Positions 48,379 to 57,873 of a DNA stretch of 64,000 nt are shown piece after piece. A model generated the notes under the pieces. That model searched no databases. It saw only the letters and a list, made by a program, of their open reading frames with translations, and was not told the origin of the DNA. The stretch lies in NCBI GenBank assembly GCA_963705155.1, contig CAVPJC010000014.1, forward strand, positions 248,001 to 312,000. The letters are read 5' to 3'. The number at the start of each line of letters is the position of its first letter. Position 1 is the stretch's first letter. The DNA comes from CAVPJC01 sp963705155. GTDB lineage: Bacteria; Chloroflexota; Anaerolineae; Anaerolineales; UBA4823. Made by a program: the position numbers and the translations under genes.

Positions 48379-49732
48379 ATGTTGAAGATATTTACCAAGA
48401 AAAACAACTGGCAATTTGCAATCAGTCTGGCAATGATTCTGGCACTCATGGTCGTGAGCACCGTTATTGCAGCAACAACTATGATCGACACTTTCGATGT
48501 GGGTGAACAGAATGTATATGCAAATAGTACTGCGCCGAATGGTTTCAATAATCGTGGTGGTACCAGCGGTATCGGTGGTAACCGGGACGTGGCAGTTCGG
48601 TGGTATTCGGGAGCCTTTGTCTGGGCGCGTGTAGACTATCTAACCACCACAAATGTCCTGGATTACACTTCGGATAATAATACGCGTGGAGATGCCAACA
48701 TCGTCTGGGATGGGGGCGACCCAACCCCGGCAATCGATCCGGATGGTTTGTGCTCACAAGCCGGCTGTCCGGCAGGCACAGGGCGCGATCTGACCGGCGG
48801 CGGTACCAACGATGGTTTGCACTTTGAAGTGCTTTTTGACGACAACCCGATTGATGTCACATTCCGGTATTATTCGGGGAGTTCTAACGGATTATAACCA
48901 ATACACCCTCACGCTTCCTGGCGGAATAACCTCGAACAGCCATGTGGATTTCTTTGTACCGTTTGCACTGTTCACTCCTGTCAATGCTGGGGCAGCTATC
49001 ACCAACGTGGGTGCGTTTGAGATGTATATCAACGGTAATTCGTTGGCTTCAGAAGGCGCAGACCTGAGCATCAATTTCTTCGAAGCAGATAATTTCCGTG
49101 ATTATTCGGATGCCCCGGCTGTCTATGGTACACCCAGCCATATGCCTGGTAAAGTTCGTCTCGGAAACAACGTCGATATCGAAGCTGCAGCACTGCCCAG
49201 CGCGAATGCCACAGCCGATGATCTTGACCAGGGGCCATCTAGCGATGAAGATGGCGTGGTGAGAACTCCAACCGTGAATTGGGTTGTCGGTACGGACGGG
49301 GCTTCTATCGATGTTGTCGTCAAAGGCTGCGCCAATGTGTGCTACTTGAATGGGTGGATTGATTGGGAGCGCGACAACAATTTCAGCGGTGCCGATGACC
49401 AGATCTTTAACGATCGCGCCATCGCCAATGGTACTTACGCTGGTTTCTTTGCCCTTAAATTCAACGTACCAACCAGTTACACTGACCCCAATTCATATTA
49501 TGCCCGTTTCCGGGTTTGCGATGCATCGGGAGCCTGCAATAGTCCAGGCACCGCCGATGTAGCATCCGGCGAGGTGGAAGACTACCTGTGGGCATTCGGA
49601 CCAAACGCAATCCAATTGACCGAGCTTCAGGCCACTTCGGCGCCATCGAACCTGATTGCCTATTCAACCCTGGTATTCCTGGCGCTGGTTTCACTCGGGG
49701 TCCTGGTCTGGTTACGGCGGCGGGCAATCTAA
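48379..49732 (+). CDS. Surface protein with GEVED domain and C-terminal anchor, frameshifted
   Basis: A strong ribosome site (AAAGGAGG) precedes the ATG. A signal peptide (FAISLAMILALMVVSTVIAA) leads to a beta-rich region, TMIDTFDVGEQ onward. The frame shifts near 48893 and continues as YNQYTLTLPGG. The second half has FRDYSDAPAVYGTPSH, a GWIDWERDNNFSGADDQIF motif and the ASGEVEDYLW end of a GEVED domain. A transmembrane helix (IAYSTLVFLALVSLGVLVWL) and RRR close the protein. It is a likely substrate or structural product of the preceding genes. It has its own 160-bp upstream region with TATAAT at 48289. Confidence 0.8.
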
Positions 49733-49759
49733 ATTTCGCACTGGTGAGTTTTGCTGACC

Positions 49760-49800
49760 AAATACCTGCGGGAGCATCTGCACCCACAGGTATTTTTTTT
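49760..49800 (+). terminator. Rho-independent terminator
   Basis: AAATACCTG and CAGGTATTT form the outer stem, followed by eight T. It ends the GEVED protein transcript and meets the stop of the convergent ABC permease. Confidence 0.85.
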
Positions 49801-50737
49801 AGTAATGTGTCAGGCTTCCGTCGATCCGGGCGCGACGCACGGCGATGCGGAATGCCAGCAGGCTTACAGGCATAAGCACAATGCTGAAAATCGCCAGGAT
49901 GACAAGGTCGGGTAATAGACCCTTTAGGGGTTCTCCGGTAAGCAAAGCCAGGCGCATGGCATGCAAAGCGTAGGTGATCGGCAATAATCCTGCCAGGCTT
50001 TGCAGCCATCCAGGCAACACGGACAATGGGTAATAAACACCGCCAACCAGGTTGGAGAAGGCGCTGAATACCCAGGTCACAGGGTCGCCGCGTTTCAATA
50101 CCATGATGAAACTGGCTGCAATAATTCCCACACTTCCAAATGTCGTTATGGTGAGTATAAGCACCAGCAGAGCACCCGCATAATTGCTTTTTTCCAGGTT
50201 TACACCCAAAAACAGGCTTCCAAGGCCAAGATACACCAGCACGCGTACCGTTGTAAGGACATAATCCCACATAGACGATGAAACAATGACCGCTGAAATT
50301 CTGCATGGGGTGGTGAGCATCGCTTCCAGCGTCCCGGTCGTTTGCGCCTGCCTGAGGCTTCCGGCGAAACTGGCCAGACCAACCCCGAAATAGTTGGCGA
50401 AGGCAATGCCAATTAATACGAAGGCAAAATAATCGCCGCCATACGATTGCAAGAGTGGCGATACGTTGGGTCCAAGCATCTGTGCAATGAAATAAAAAAC
50501 GCCAACCGAGAAGAAAATCCCCAACACCTGCAGGCCGAATGAGACCGGATAACTCGCTTCGGATAGAAAATCCCGCTTAAGGAAAGCAATAATCAGTGGA
50601 ATGCTTAATTGGACTACCGGCTGATCCTTTCGGCTTCCAGCTGGTATCATGTCCGATTCTGGAATTGCGGTGGTTGAAACCGAGGTTGTGCTCGGCTCGA
50701 GTACATAGGCAGTAGCGGTGTGGTGCTGGAAGATCAC
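49799..50737 (-). CDS. ABC-2 type transporter permease
   Basis: A 312-residue protein with six transmembrane helices and the ABC-2 membrane signature region NLVGGVYYPLSVLPGWLQSL, before helices YALHAMRLALLTGE and LVILAIFSIVLMPVSLLAFR. The N-terminal 40 residues are a hydrophilic, Thr/Ser-rich stretch, unusual for the family, so the real start may be the Met at about residue 31. Its start overlaps the stop of the ATPase gene (ATGA). Exports an unknown substrate, such as a drug, lipid or polysaccharide. Confidence 0.88.
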   Translation of the reverse strand: MIFQHHTATAYVLEPSTTSVSTTAIPESDMIPAGSRKDQPVVQLSIPLIIAFLKRDFLSEASYPVSFGLQVLGIFFSVGVFYFIAQMLGPNVSPLLQSYGGDYFAFVLIGIAFANYFGVGLASFAGSLRQAQTTGTLEAMLTTPCRISAVIVSSSMWDYVLTTVRVLVYLGLGSLFLGVNLEKSNYAGALLVLILTITTFGSVGIIAASFIMVLKRGDPVTWVFSAFSNLVGGVYYPLSVLPGWLQSLAGLLPITYALHAMRLALLTGEPLKGLLPDLVILAIFSIVLMPVSLLAFRIAVRRARIDGSLTHY

Positions 50738-51726
50738 TTCCAGAGGAGGTTTTCCTGTTCCGCCGAGCCAATTTCTACCTGGTGTTTACGCAGCCAGTCG
50801 ATCGTCAGGTTCAATCTGGCCGGGTGGGTGTCGGTTGGTAATCGTAGAATGGCCGGATGGTCGTTTTCTATTGGTGTGATCCTGCTGGTATGGCCTGGAT
50901 CTGGCGTCTGGATATTAATATCTGGATCAAATTGTGTAAGCGCCGTGGCAGATTCAGGCGTCAAGCGGTTAACATGCAAGATATAACGCCGCCCTGCTTG
51001 CAGGCTGCTTCGTAATTCAGTTATCGTACCACACGCTCGCATTGTGCCCTGATGCATGATAGCGATCCGGTCACAGAGGGCCTGTGCTTCGGTGAGGTTG
51101 TGGGTCGTTAAAAACACCGTTAAGCCCAGTTGGTTTGTCAACCGCTGGCGGATAAGCTGGTGAAGTTTGTGGGTAGCGTCAGGATCCAGGCCTTTGGTAG
51201 GCTCGTCCAGAAATAATATCTTCGGCTGATTGATGAGCGCCCGGGCGATCGACAGCCGCTGGCGTATTCCGGTTGAGTAGGTGAGAAATCGTTCGTCGGC
51301 ATATGCGGATAAATCGAATATTTCGAGTACTTCATTTATCCGATCTTTGTTTTTGTCTGCGAATAAACCGTGCAAGCTGGCGAAAAATTCCAGGTTTTGT
51401 CTGCCGGTTAACCGCCAATAAAAGCTGCGTTCATCGCTGGTTACCAAACCAATCGTAGATTTTATGGCTGTGTCGCAGTTTAAAGCATATCCATTAACCC
51501 TTGCGGTACCTGAGGTGGGTAAAATCAGTGTTGACAGCATTTTTATTAAGGTAGTTTTACCCGCTCCGTTAGGCCCTAACAGACCAAATAATTCTCCCTG
51601 AAGCACAGATAAACTGACGCGATTTACCGCAAGGCGCATCTGCGCGCTGCCTTTTATGAAGGTGCGCAGTCCACGCTGCAGGGGAAATTGCTTGGTTAAC
51701 TCAGACGAGTGGATGGCCAGCGTCAT
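50734..51726 (-). CDS. ABC transporter ATP-binding protein
   Basis: A 330-residue ATPase: Walker A GLLGPNGAGKTTLIKML, signature YSTGIRQRLSIARALI (a variant of LSGGQ), Walker B KILFLDEPTKGLD and the switch His in VFLTTHNLTEAQ. The C-terminal 100 residues resemble the regulatory extension of NatA/DrrA-type exporters. It pairs with the overlapping permease gene downstream. The signature motif STGIRQ is typical of DrrA-like subfamilies. Confidence 0.92.
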   Translation of the reverse strand: MTLAIHSSELTKQFPLQRGLRTFIKGSAQMRLAVNRVSLSVLQGELFGLLGPNGAGKTTLIKMLSTLILPTSGTARVNGYALNCDTAIKSTIGLVTSDERSFYWRLTGRQNLEFFASLHGLFADKNKDRINEVLEIFDLSAYADERFLTYSTGIRQRLSIARALINQPKILFLDEPTKGLDPDATHKLHQLIRQRLTNQLGLTVFLTTHNLTEAQALCDRIAIMHQGTMRACGTITELRSSLQAGRRYILHVNRLTPESATALTQFDPDINIQTPDPGHTSRITPIENDHPAILRLPTDTHPARLNLTIDWLRKHQVEIGSAEQENLLWK

Positions 51727-51864
51727 AGCGGTAAAAGAAATTCTCTGGATTTATCCGAAGACTTATTGACGATTAATCCTATCTATTCTGCCCCGGCGAT
51801 TCTCCGCGATAATGATACTCTAAAATCACTTCTTTTGACTGTTAAAGACAGGCATAATCTACGC

Positions 51865-51870
51865 TATAAT
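51865..51870 (+). promoter_or_regulatory. -10 box of a likely leaderless promoter
   Basis: A perfect TATAAT ends 6 nt before the ATG at 51877, with TTAAAG 17 bp upstream as a weak -35. Transcription would start at or next to the start codon, and no ribosome site could fit between. Confidence 0.5.
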
Positions 51871-51876
51871 CACCCT

Positions 51877-53157
51877 ATGTCTACCTCGATAGTTCCACCT
51901 CCCAACTATATTCCTGTCCCATCCAGGGTCGACGGGATAACGGTTTATGCTCCGGCGCCTGCGCCGCCCCCCCAACAGCAAGAAGTGATCGATTTTCTGT
52001 GCCCAAAGTGCGGTGGGACGACAGCCTTTAGTGCTGCCAGCGGTGGAGTCACCTGTGCCCATTGCGGGTATGTTCAGATCCCAAGCCAAAAAGTGGTCGG
52101 TGTACGGGCTGATGAACTTGAATTTACGACTGAGACGATGGAACACGCCAATCATGGTTGGGGAGTAACTCGAAAAGATCTGGAATGCCAGCAATGTGGA
52201 GCGCGTACATCAGTTCCGGCTGAATCGCTAACGCATACCTGCCCTTTCTGTGGATCAAACAAGGTACTACAACGCCAGGATACCCGGGATGCGCTGCGTC
52301 CACGCTATCTGATCCCATTTCAGTTTGATTTGGAAAAATGCCGTGCAATTATTCGAGAGTGGTCTGGCAATAGCTGGATGACACCCGGAAGCTTAAAAAA
52401 TCTAAATGATCGATCGGCATTGGTTGGAATTTACCTGCCATATTGGACGTTTGATGCAGTCACAAAGGCTGATTGGCGAGCGGAAGTGGGACATTCGGAA
52501 ACAGAACAATATTTTGATAATGGTGAGTGGAAAACCCGAACCGTAACCGTGTGGAGGTGGGAGCAAGGGCAGGTGCAACTTGTACATGATGATTTGCTGG
52601 TGGAAGGCACGAGCCGTCTCAGCAAGCTCTTGCTTGGCAAGTTGAATACATATGATATGGCTCAACTGACACTCTACGAACCAGGTTTCCTGGCCGGTTT
52701 GCAAGCTTTAGCATTTGATGTACCGTTGGAGCCGGCATGGGAGGAAGGACGCCAGCTCATGCGGGAGATCACCCGGCGTGCCTGCGAGGAAAAAGCGAGC
52801 ACAAACCAGATCAGGAATTTTAAAATGGACCTGGATTTTTCTGACGAAAGCTGGCGATATATTCTTATGCCTGTTTACCTTGCGGCGTACTCATATAATC
52901 AGAACAAATATCAGGTGATGGTCAACGGACAAAATGGTACGATAACCGGTCAGCGTCCGGTGGATTGGGCGCGTATCTGGCTGGTGGTAGCATCGTTGTG
53001 TCTCCCCGGGGTTATTTTATGCCTCCTGGGGCTTGTTACCCTGCCGCTGGGCGGCATTGGCAGCCTGATTGGTGTAGCCGGTTTTGTATTGTTCATCATA
53101 GGTGTCGTCATCGCTTTGTTTATCCTGCGGCAGGCGGCCGCCATGGATGATATATGA
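51877..53157 (+). CDS. Zinc-ribbon protein with two C-terminal TM helices
   Basis: Starting at ATG 51877, a Pro-rich N-terminus precedes two zinc ribbons: FLCPKCGGTTAF with CAHCGYVQIP, and LECQQCGARTSVP with CPFCGSNKVLQ. A central domain (about residues 170-345) has LIPFQFDLEKCRAIIREW and GIYLPYWTFDAVTKADWRAE, shared with the next gene. Two hydrophobic helices end the protein (VVASLCLPGVILCLLGLVTL and LIGVAGFVLFIIGVVIALFI). Proteins of this kind are widespread but uncharacterised. The stop overlaps the next start (ATGA), so the pair is coupled and may form a hetero-complex. Confidence 0.75.
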   Translation: MSTSIVPPPNYIPVPSRVDGITVYAPAPAPPPQQQEVIDFLCPKCGGTTAFSAASGGVTCAHCGYVQIPSQKVVGVRADELEFTTETMEHANHGWGVTRKDLECQQCGARTSVPAESLTHTCPFCGSNKVLQRQDTRDALRPRYLIPFQFDLEKCRAIIREWSGNSWMTPGSLKNLNDRSALVGIYLPYWTFDAVTKADWRAEVGHSETEQYFDNGEWKTRTVTVWRWEQGQVQLVHDDLLVEGTSRLSKLLLGKLNTYDMAQLTLYEPGFLAGLQALAFDVPLEPAWEEGRQLMREITRRACEEKASTNQIRNFKMDLDFSDESWRYILMPVYLAAYSYNQNKYQVMVNGQNGTITGQRPVDWARIWLVVASLCLPGVILCLLGLVTLPLGGIGSLIGVAGFVLFIIGVVIALFILRQAAAMDDI

Positions 53158-54227
53158 GCCAGGTAGAGCCTGGGGAAAACCCACAAAGCGTTGAATGCAG
53201 CCGTTGCAGGTGGCGTTACCTGATACCAGATGGCCAGGCATTGGATCGTTGCCCCAACTGTTGGAGTGAACTTCTGACTCCCGTAACAAGCACCGAAATC
53301 CCTGTTGACATCGGTTATGCGGAGCTGGTAATGCCGTTTACTCTGGACTCAAGTACACTCATTCAGCATGTAGCGGAATTTGCTTCCGGGATTCCATTTG
53401 CTCCTTTCGATTTGAAGGCTGAGATTTTATACAGCAGAATAAGGCGTGTCTTCATGCCGGCATGGTTGGTTGATGTGGATGTGGAAGCGATCTGGGATGC
53501 TGAAATTGGATTTAATTACCAGGTGGTCAGCCATCAAGATCAATATGACGAAAATCGAGGCGGGTGGACCTCTCAAAAGGTCAATGAAAACCGGGTGCGT
53601 TGGGAATCTCGCTGGGGTACGATCAAGCGATCGTACGATAATGTCACGGCGCCCGCGCTTGAAAGCCAGCCCCAACTCGCTCGCCGCCTGGGTGGTTTTG
53701 CCATCGAAACCGCCCATCCTTACAGCGGGGATGATTTGAAAGACGCTGTAGTTCGCCAGCCCGACCGGAACCACCAGGAAGCATGGCAGGTTGCACTGCC
53801 TGCCTTACAAGGTCGGGCAAGTGATGAGTGCCGTCTGGCGGCAGGCGCCGATCATGTTCGCCAGTTCAAGTGGTCACCCGCCTTTAATAATCATAACTGG
53901 AGCTTAATGCTCATGCCAGTTTACGCCACATATTATCTGGATGATGCCGGTATTCCGAAATCGATACTGATTTACGGGCAAAGCGGTCAGGTTTTTGGCC
54001 AGCGTACAGCATCCATTAAACGTGCGCAACGCGCAACATTGCTCATGCTTGGTATTGCCGTGGTGCTATTCGTGATGGGTGGGTTTCTGAGCGCTCTGGG
54101 GGTCGTACTGCCGCCTGTAATGGTGTTGGGCGGTGGGTTGATGATCCTGGCACTGCTGACTGCCATCGGCGCGGTATTTCCTGTGGGTGTTGCATGGGGT
54201 TTCAACAGGAAAATGTCTCGCAATTAA
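53154..54227 (+). CDS. Zinc-ribbon membrane protein, paralogue of the preceding gene
   Basis: One zinc ribbon (VECSRCRWRYLIPDG with LDRCPNCWSELL), then a domain like that of its neighbour: YAELVMPFTLDSSTLIQHVA, VFMPAWLVDVDVEAIWDAEI and NNHNWSLMLMPVYATYYLDD. Two transmembrane helices end it (ATLLMLGIAVVLFVMGGFLS and VLPPVMVLGGGLMILALLTA). LMPVYxxxYxxxxxxKxxLxxGQxGxxxGQR-like spacing is shared with the first copy, showing duplication. Function unknown. Confidence 0.75.
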   Translation: MSQVEPGENPQSVECSRCRWRYLIPDGQALDRCPNCWSELLTPVTSTEIPVDIGYAELVMPFTLDSSTLIQHVAEFASGIPFAPFDLKAEILYSRIRRVFMPAWLVDVDVEAIWDAEIGFNYQVVSHQDQYDENRGGWTSQKVNENRVRWESRWGTIKRSYDNVTAPALESQPQLARRLGGFAIETAHPYSGDDLKDAVVRQPDRNHQEAWQVALPALQGRASDECRLAAGADHVRQFKWSPAFNNHNWSLMLMPVYATYYLDDAGIPKSILIYGQSGQVFGQRTASIKRAQRATLLMLGIAVVLFVMGGFLSALGVVLPPVMVLGGGLMILALLTAIGAVFPVGVAWGFNRKMSRN

Positions 54228-54261
54228 ATATTAATGTGAACACCTCACCCGGAATGATTTA

Positions 54262-55113
54262 ATGTCAAATCCTGTGCCTATTCCTGAAATCCTGGTATTC
54301 GTATCCGATCTGATTTTCTATTCAAAAATAGAGCAAGTTGCACAATCAACTGGCTACCGGCTGCGTTGGATCGAGCGCGCCAGCCAGATTGACCAGGAAT
54401 TGATGGATGAACCCCTATCCCACATGGCGGAGCCTCGCCTTGAACAATCCGCGGTTCTCCTGGATTTGTTGACGAAGAAAAAGCCGGCGCTGATTATTTT
54501 TGATCTGGGTAACAACGATATCCCCTGGAGGACCTGGCTGCCATTGATAAAAACTGATCCAGCGACGCGCAGACTGCCCGTTATCTGCTTCGGGTCGCAT
54601 GTCGATACAGACACAATGCAGATGGCAAAATCTTGTGGCGCTGATGCCGTCCTCGCACGTTCACACTTCTCCAGAACTTTACCTCAATTGATCAAGCAGT
54701 ATGCCCGCGTGCCCGATAATTCAGCTATCACTTCTGCTTGTGAGCAGGTGTTGTCTGATACAGCCCGTTCGGGTTTGGAGCAGTTCAACCGGGGGGAATA
54801 TTTCGAGGCCCATGAAACCCTGGAAGCAGCCTGGAATGAGGACCAGACGGCCGGGCGTGAACTGTACCGGGCAATCCTGCAGGTGGCTGTGGCTTATCTC
54901 CAAATTCAGCGTGGAAATTACCGTGGGGCAGTAAAGATGTTCATGCGTGTTCGCCAGTGGATCGATCCACTACCGGATCACTGCAGGGGTGTAAATGTGG
55001 CTGAGCTGCGAGCAGATGCAGAGCGCGTTTACACTGAGCTGACTGCGCTGGGTGCAGGGAACGTGCACCACTTTGATAGTAAATTGTTTAAACCGGTGCT
55101 TTATACGGCTTGA
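54262..55113 (+). CDS. Receiver-like domain fused to DUF309
   Basis: Residues 1-150 look like a degenerate response-regulator receiver: ILVFVSDLIFYSKIEQVAQS, ALIIFDLGNNDIPWRTWLPL (acidic Asp in strand 3), VICFGSHVDTDTMQMAKSCG and a Lys lacking in the usual place. Residues 165-235 are a DUF309 domain: LEQFNRGEYFEAHETLEAAW and YRAILQVAVAYLQIQRGNYR. DUF309 is of unknown function and usually stands alone. The fusion suggests that it serves as an output or is controlled by a pseudo-receiver. Confidence 0.75.
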   Translation: MSNPVPIPEILVFVSDLIFYSKIEQVAQSTGYRLRWIERASQIDQELMDEPLSHMAEPRLEQSAVLLDLLTKKKPALIIFDLGNNDIPWRTWLPLIKTDPATRRLPVICFGSHVDTDTMQMAKSCGADAVLARSHFSRTLPQLIKQYARVPDNSAITSACEQVLSDTARSGLEQFNRGEYFEAHETLEAAWNEDQTAGRELYRAILQVAVAYLQIQRGNYRGAVKMFMRVRQWIDPLPDHCRGVNVAELRADAERVYTELTALGAGNVHHFDSKLFKPVLYTA

Positions 55114-55149
55114 AAAATACTTCTGGGTTATTCGTTCAGGAGGGTTTGA

Positions 55150-55659
55150 ATGGAATACTTTGATCTAATTCGTACCCGGTACAGTGTGCGCGCTTATTGG
55201 GAGGATGCTGTGGAGGAGGAAAAGCTCCTTAAGATCTTGGATGCCGCCAGGATGGCGCCAACAGCAGCTAACCGCCAGCCATTTCAGTTGATTGTGGTAC
55301 ATACTCACGGCAGGCAGGCAGAATTGGGACGCATTTACTCGCGGGAGTGGTTTGTGCAGGCGCCACTCTTGATTTGCGCTGTGGGGGTGCCGCGTTTGGG
55401 ATGGGTGCGGAATGATCGCCGGCGATACCTGGATGTTGATATAGCGATTGTCATGGATCACCTGATCCTCGCCGCAGCAAATCTGGGATTGGGCACCTGT
55501 TGGGTGGCTGCTTTCGATGCAGTTGCAGCCCGTCAGATACTAAATCTACCGGATGATGTCGAGCCATTGATCTTTACACCGTTAGGATATCCAGCCGACC
55601 TGGCTGGTGTCAAGGAACGCAAATCTCTGGATGAACTCGTTCGCTATGAAAAATGGTAA
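55150..55659 (+). CDS. Nitroreductase family protein
   Basis: A 169-residue flavin (FMN) enzyme. IRTRYSVRAYWEDAVEEEKL and DAARMAPTAANRQPFQLIVV give the FMN phosphate and ring site; GLGTCWVAAFDAVAARQILN and PLIFTPLGYPAD are the C-terminal motifs. The short form is common in anaerobes. It reduces an unknown quinone, nitro or other electrophilic compound with NAD(P)H. GGAGGG precedes the ATG. It is 9 bp before the Tex gene start. Confidence 0.9.
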   Translation: MEYFDLIRTRYSVRAYWEDAVEEEKLLKILDAARMAPTAANRQPFQLIVVHTHGRQAELGRIYSREWFVQAPLLICAVGVPRLGWVRNDRRRYLDVDIAIVMDHLILAAANLGLGTCWVAAFDAVAARQILNLPDDVEPLIFTPLGYPADLAGVKERKSLDELVRYEKW

Positions 55660-55668
55660 AGACGGTTG

Positions 55669-57818
55669 ATGACAACTACTGAATTGCTCGCCAAACAATT
55701 GAAGCTGCCGGACAAGCAGGTGGCATCGGTTATTGAACTTTTGGATGCCGATAATACAATCCCGTTTATTGCACGTTATCGCAAAGAAGCCACAGGCGGC
55801 CTGGATGAAGAACAGATCCGCTCTGTAGAAGAAGCATTAAGAAAGCAGCGTGCTCTGGATGACCGGCGTGAGACGGTGATCAATTCCATCGAAGAACAGG
55901 GAAAGATGACCCCTGAGCTTCGCCAGCTTTTACTTGGAGCTGGCAGCCTGACGGCTCTGGAAGATTTGTATTTGCCGTACAAACCCAAACGCCGGACGCG
56001 CGCCAGTATTGCCCGGGACCGTGGTCTGCAGCCACTGGCAGATCTCATTATTCAGCAAAGGTGGAGTGGCGGGATGCTCGAGCAATTAGCTCTAGACTAC
56101 CTGGGGGAAATGGTTCCTACAGTTGAGGATGCCTGGGCTGGCGCGCGATATCGTTGCCGAAGCCATCGGCGACCATGCAGATATCCGCCGGGTGCTGCGT
56201 CAGAAGGCCCTGGAGTGGGGGATGCTTCTGGCACAGAAGGTTGAAAGCGCTCAAGATCCCCGGCGCGTTTACGAATTATATTACTCTTTCGAGCAGAAGG
56301 TCGATCGCGTGCGTCCACACCAGGTGCTGGCATTGAATCGCGGCGAGGCGGAGAAGATTCTCCGGATCAGCGTGTTCATAGCTGAGAGAGACTGGCGGGG
56401 CGCTATCCAGACAGTATTTCGTGCTGATCCAAATTCGCTGCTGGCTGAACAGCTCCAGCTGGCAATAGACGATGCTGCCCAGCGCTTACTTCTGCCGGTG
56501 ATTGAGCGCGATGTTCGCAGGCAATTGACGGATCAGGCAGAGGCACATGCCATGAACGTGTTTGCGGTCAACTTGCGTGCTCTGCTCAGCCAACCGCCTC
56601 TGAGTGGGCATCACGTGATGGGCATCGACCCCGGGTTCCGTACCGGTTGCAAGGTTGCAGTCGTAGACGTTACCGGTAAACTCCTTGAAACTGCCACAAT
56701 CTACCCACATGATCCACAGAAAAAATGGCAGGAGGCACTTTCTCTTCTTGAAGGTATGGTGACACGCCGATCTATAACCATCATCTCTATTGGGAACGGC
56801 ACTGCTTCACGGGAAACCGAGCAATTGGTGGTGGAGCTCATCCACCTGGTCGATGCCACACACAGTCCTGGAAAGAAGCTGCACTACCTGATCACAAACG
56901 AGGCGGGCGCCAGCGTGTACAGTGCCAGCCCCCTCGCCAGGGCAGAGTTCCCTGACCTGGATGTTTCAATACGCGGCGCAGTATCCATAGCCCGCCGGGT
57001 ACAGGATCCCCTGGCTGAGCTGGTGAAAATTGATCCAAAATCCATCGGCGTTGGTATGTATCAGCATGACGTGGATCAAAAACGGCTTGAAGATACTCTC
57101 ACCGGTGTCGTCGAGAGTGTTGTCAATCAGGTGGGCGTCGGTGCCAATACCGCCTCTCCTGCTTTGTTGACCTATGTTTCCGGGGTCGGTAAAAAACTCG
57201 CCGGACATATCGTGGAATTTCGCGACCAGCATGGTCCATTTCTAAGCCGCCAGGCATTGCGGAGTATCCAGCGGGTTTGGACCAAAAGCATTTGAACAGG
57301 CGGCCGGATTTCTACGGGTGCGTGGGGGAAACGAGCCTCTGGATGAGAGCGCAATCCATCCAGAGAGCTATGCAATCGCCCGGGCAGTGATGGCCAAAGG
57401 CAATTTTTCGCTGGCGCTTACGCCGGCTGAACGGAAATCAGCCCTGGAGGCCCTCTTTTACCGTCTGAGTATTGAAGACCTGGCTGCTGATCTTGGCGCA
57501 GGATTGCCCACACTCAAGGATATTTTAGATCAACTCATCCGCCCGGGGCGCGATCCACGGGAGGATACCCCCGCACCGATCTTGCGGGCGGATATCCTGA
57601 AAATGGAAGACCTTGGGGTCGGGATGAAATTGAAAGGCACGGTTCGAAATGTAGTGGATTTTGGCGCGTTTGTGGATATCGGTGTAAAACAGGATGGTCT
57701 GCTTCACAATTCCAGGATCCCGCGGGGAACAAATTTAAATGTGGGAGATTTGATACAAGTAGAAATTTTACAGGTTGAAATAGAGCGCGGTAGAATTAGC
57801 CTGGCCTGGGCGCAATAA
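55669..57818 (+). CDS. tex: Tex-like RNA-binding protein, two frameshifts
   Basis: Tex is a conserved cytoplasmic RNA/transcription factor of about 720 residues. The N-terminal helical region includes NTIPFIARYRKEATGGLDEE and LEDLYLPYKPKRRTRA. The YqgF-like domain has GIDPGFRTGCKVAVVD and IISIGNGTASRETEQLV; the HhH region has NTASPALLTYVSGVGKKLAG; the S1 domain is GTVRNVVDFGAFVDIGVKQD. The frame breaks at about 56145, where a GC pair seems lost from a GCGC repeat, and at about 57275, where one extra G interrupts FGPKAFEQAAGFLRVRGGNE. Joined length matches the family, so both are probably sequence errors. Confidence 0.93.
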
Positions 57819-57873
57819 ATCCGATTCGATTGACTGACTTCATGTATTCACCTACCGGGAGGGGCCGCTCAAA

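Noticed and set aside
39302..49732. Complete lasso-peptide biosynthetic cluster
   Set aside because: No asparagine-synthetase-like cyclase or transglutaminase-like leader peptidase is present, so a standard lasso cluster cannot be claimed.
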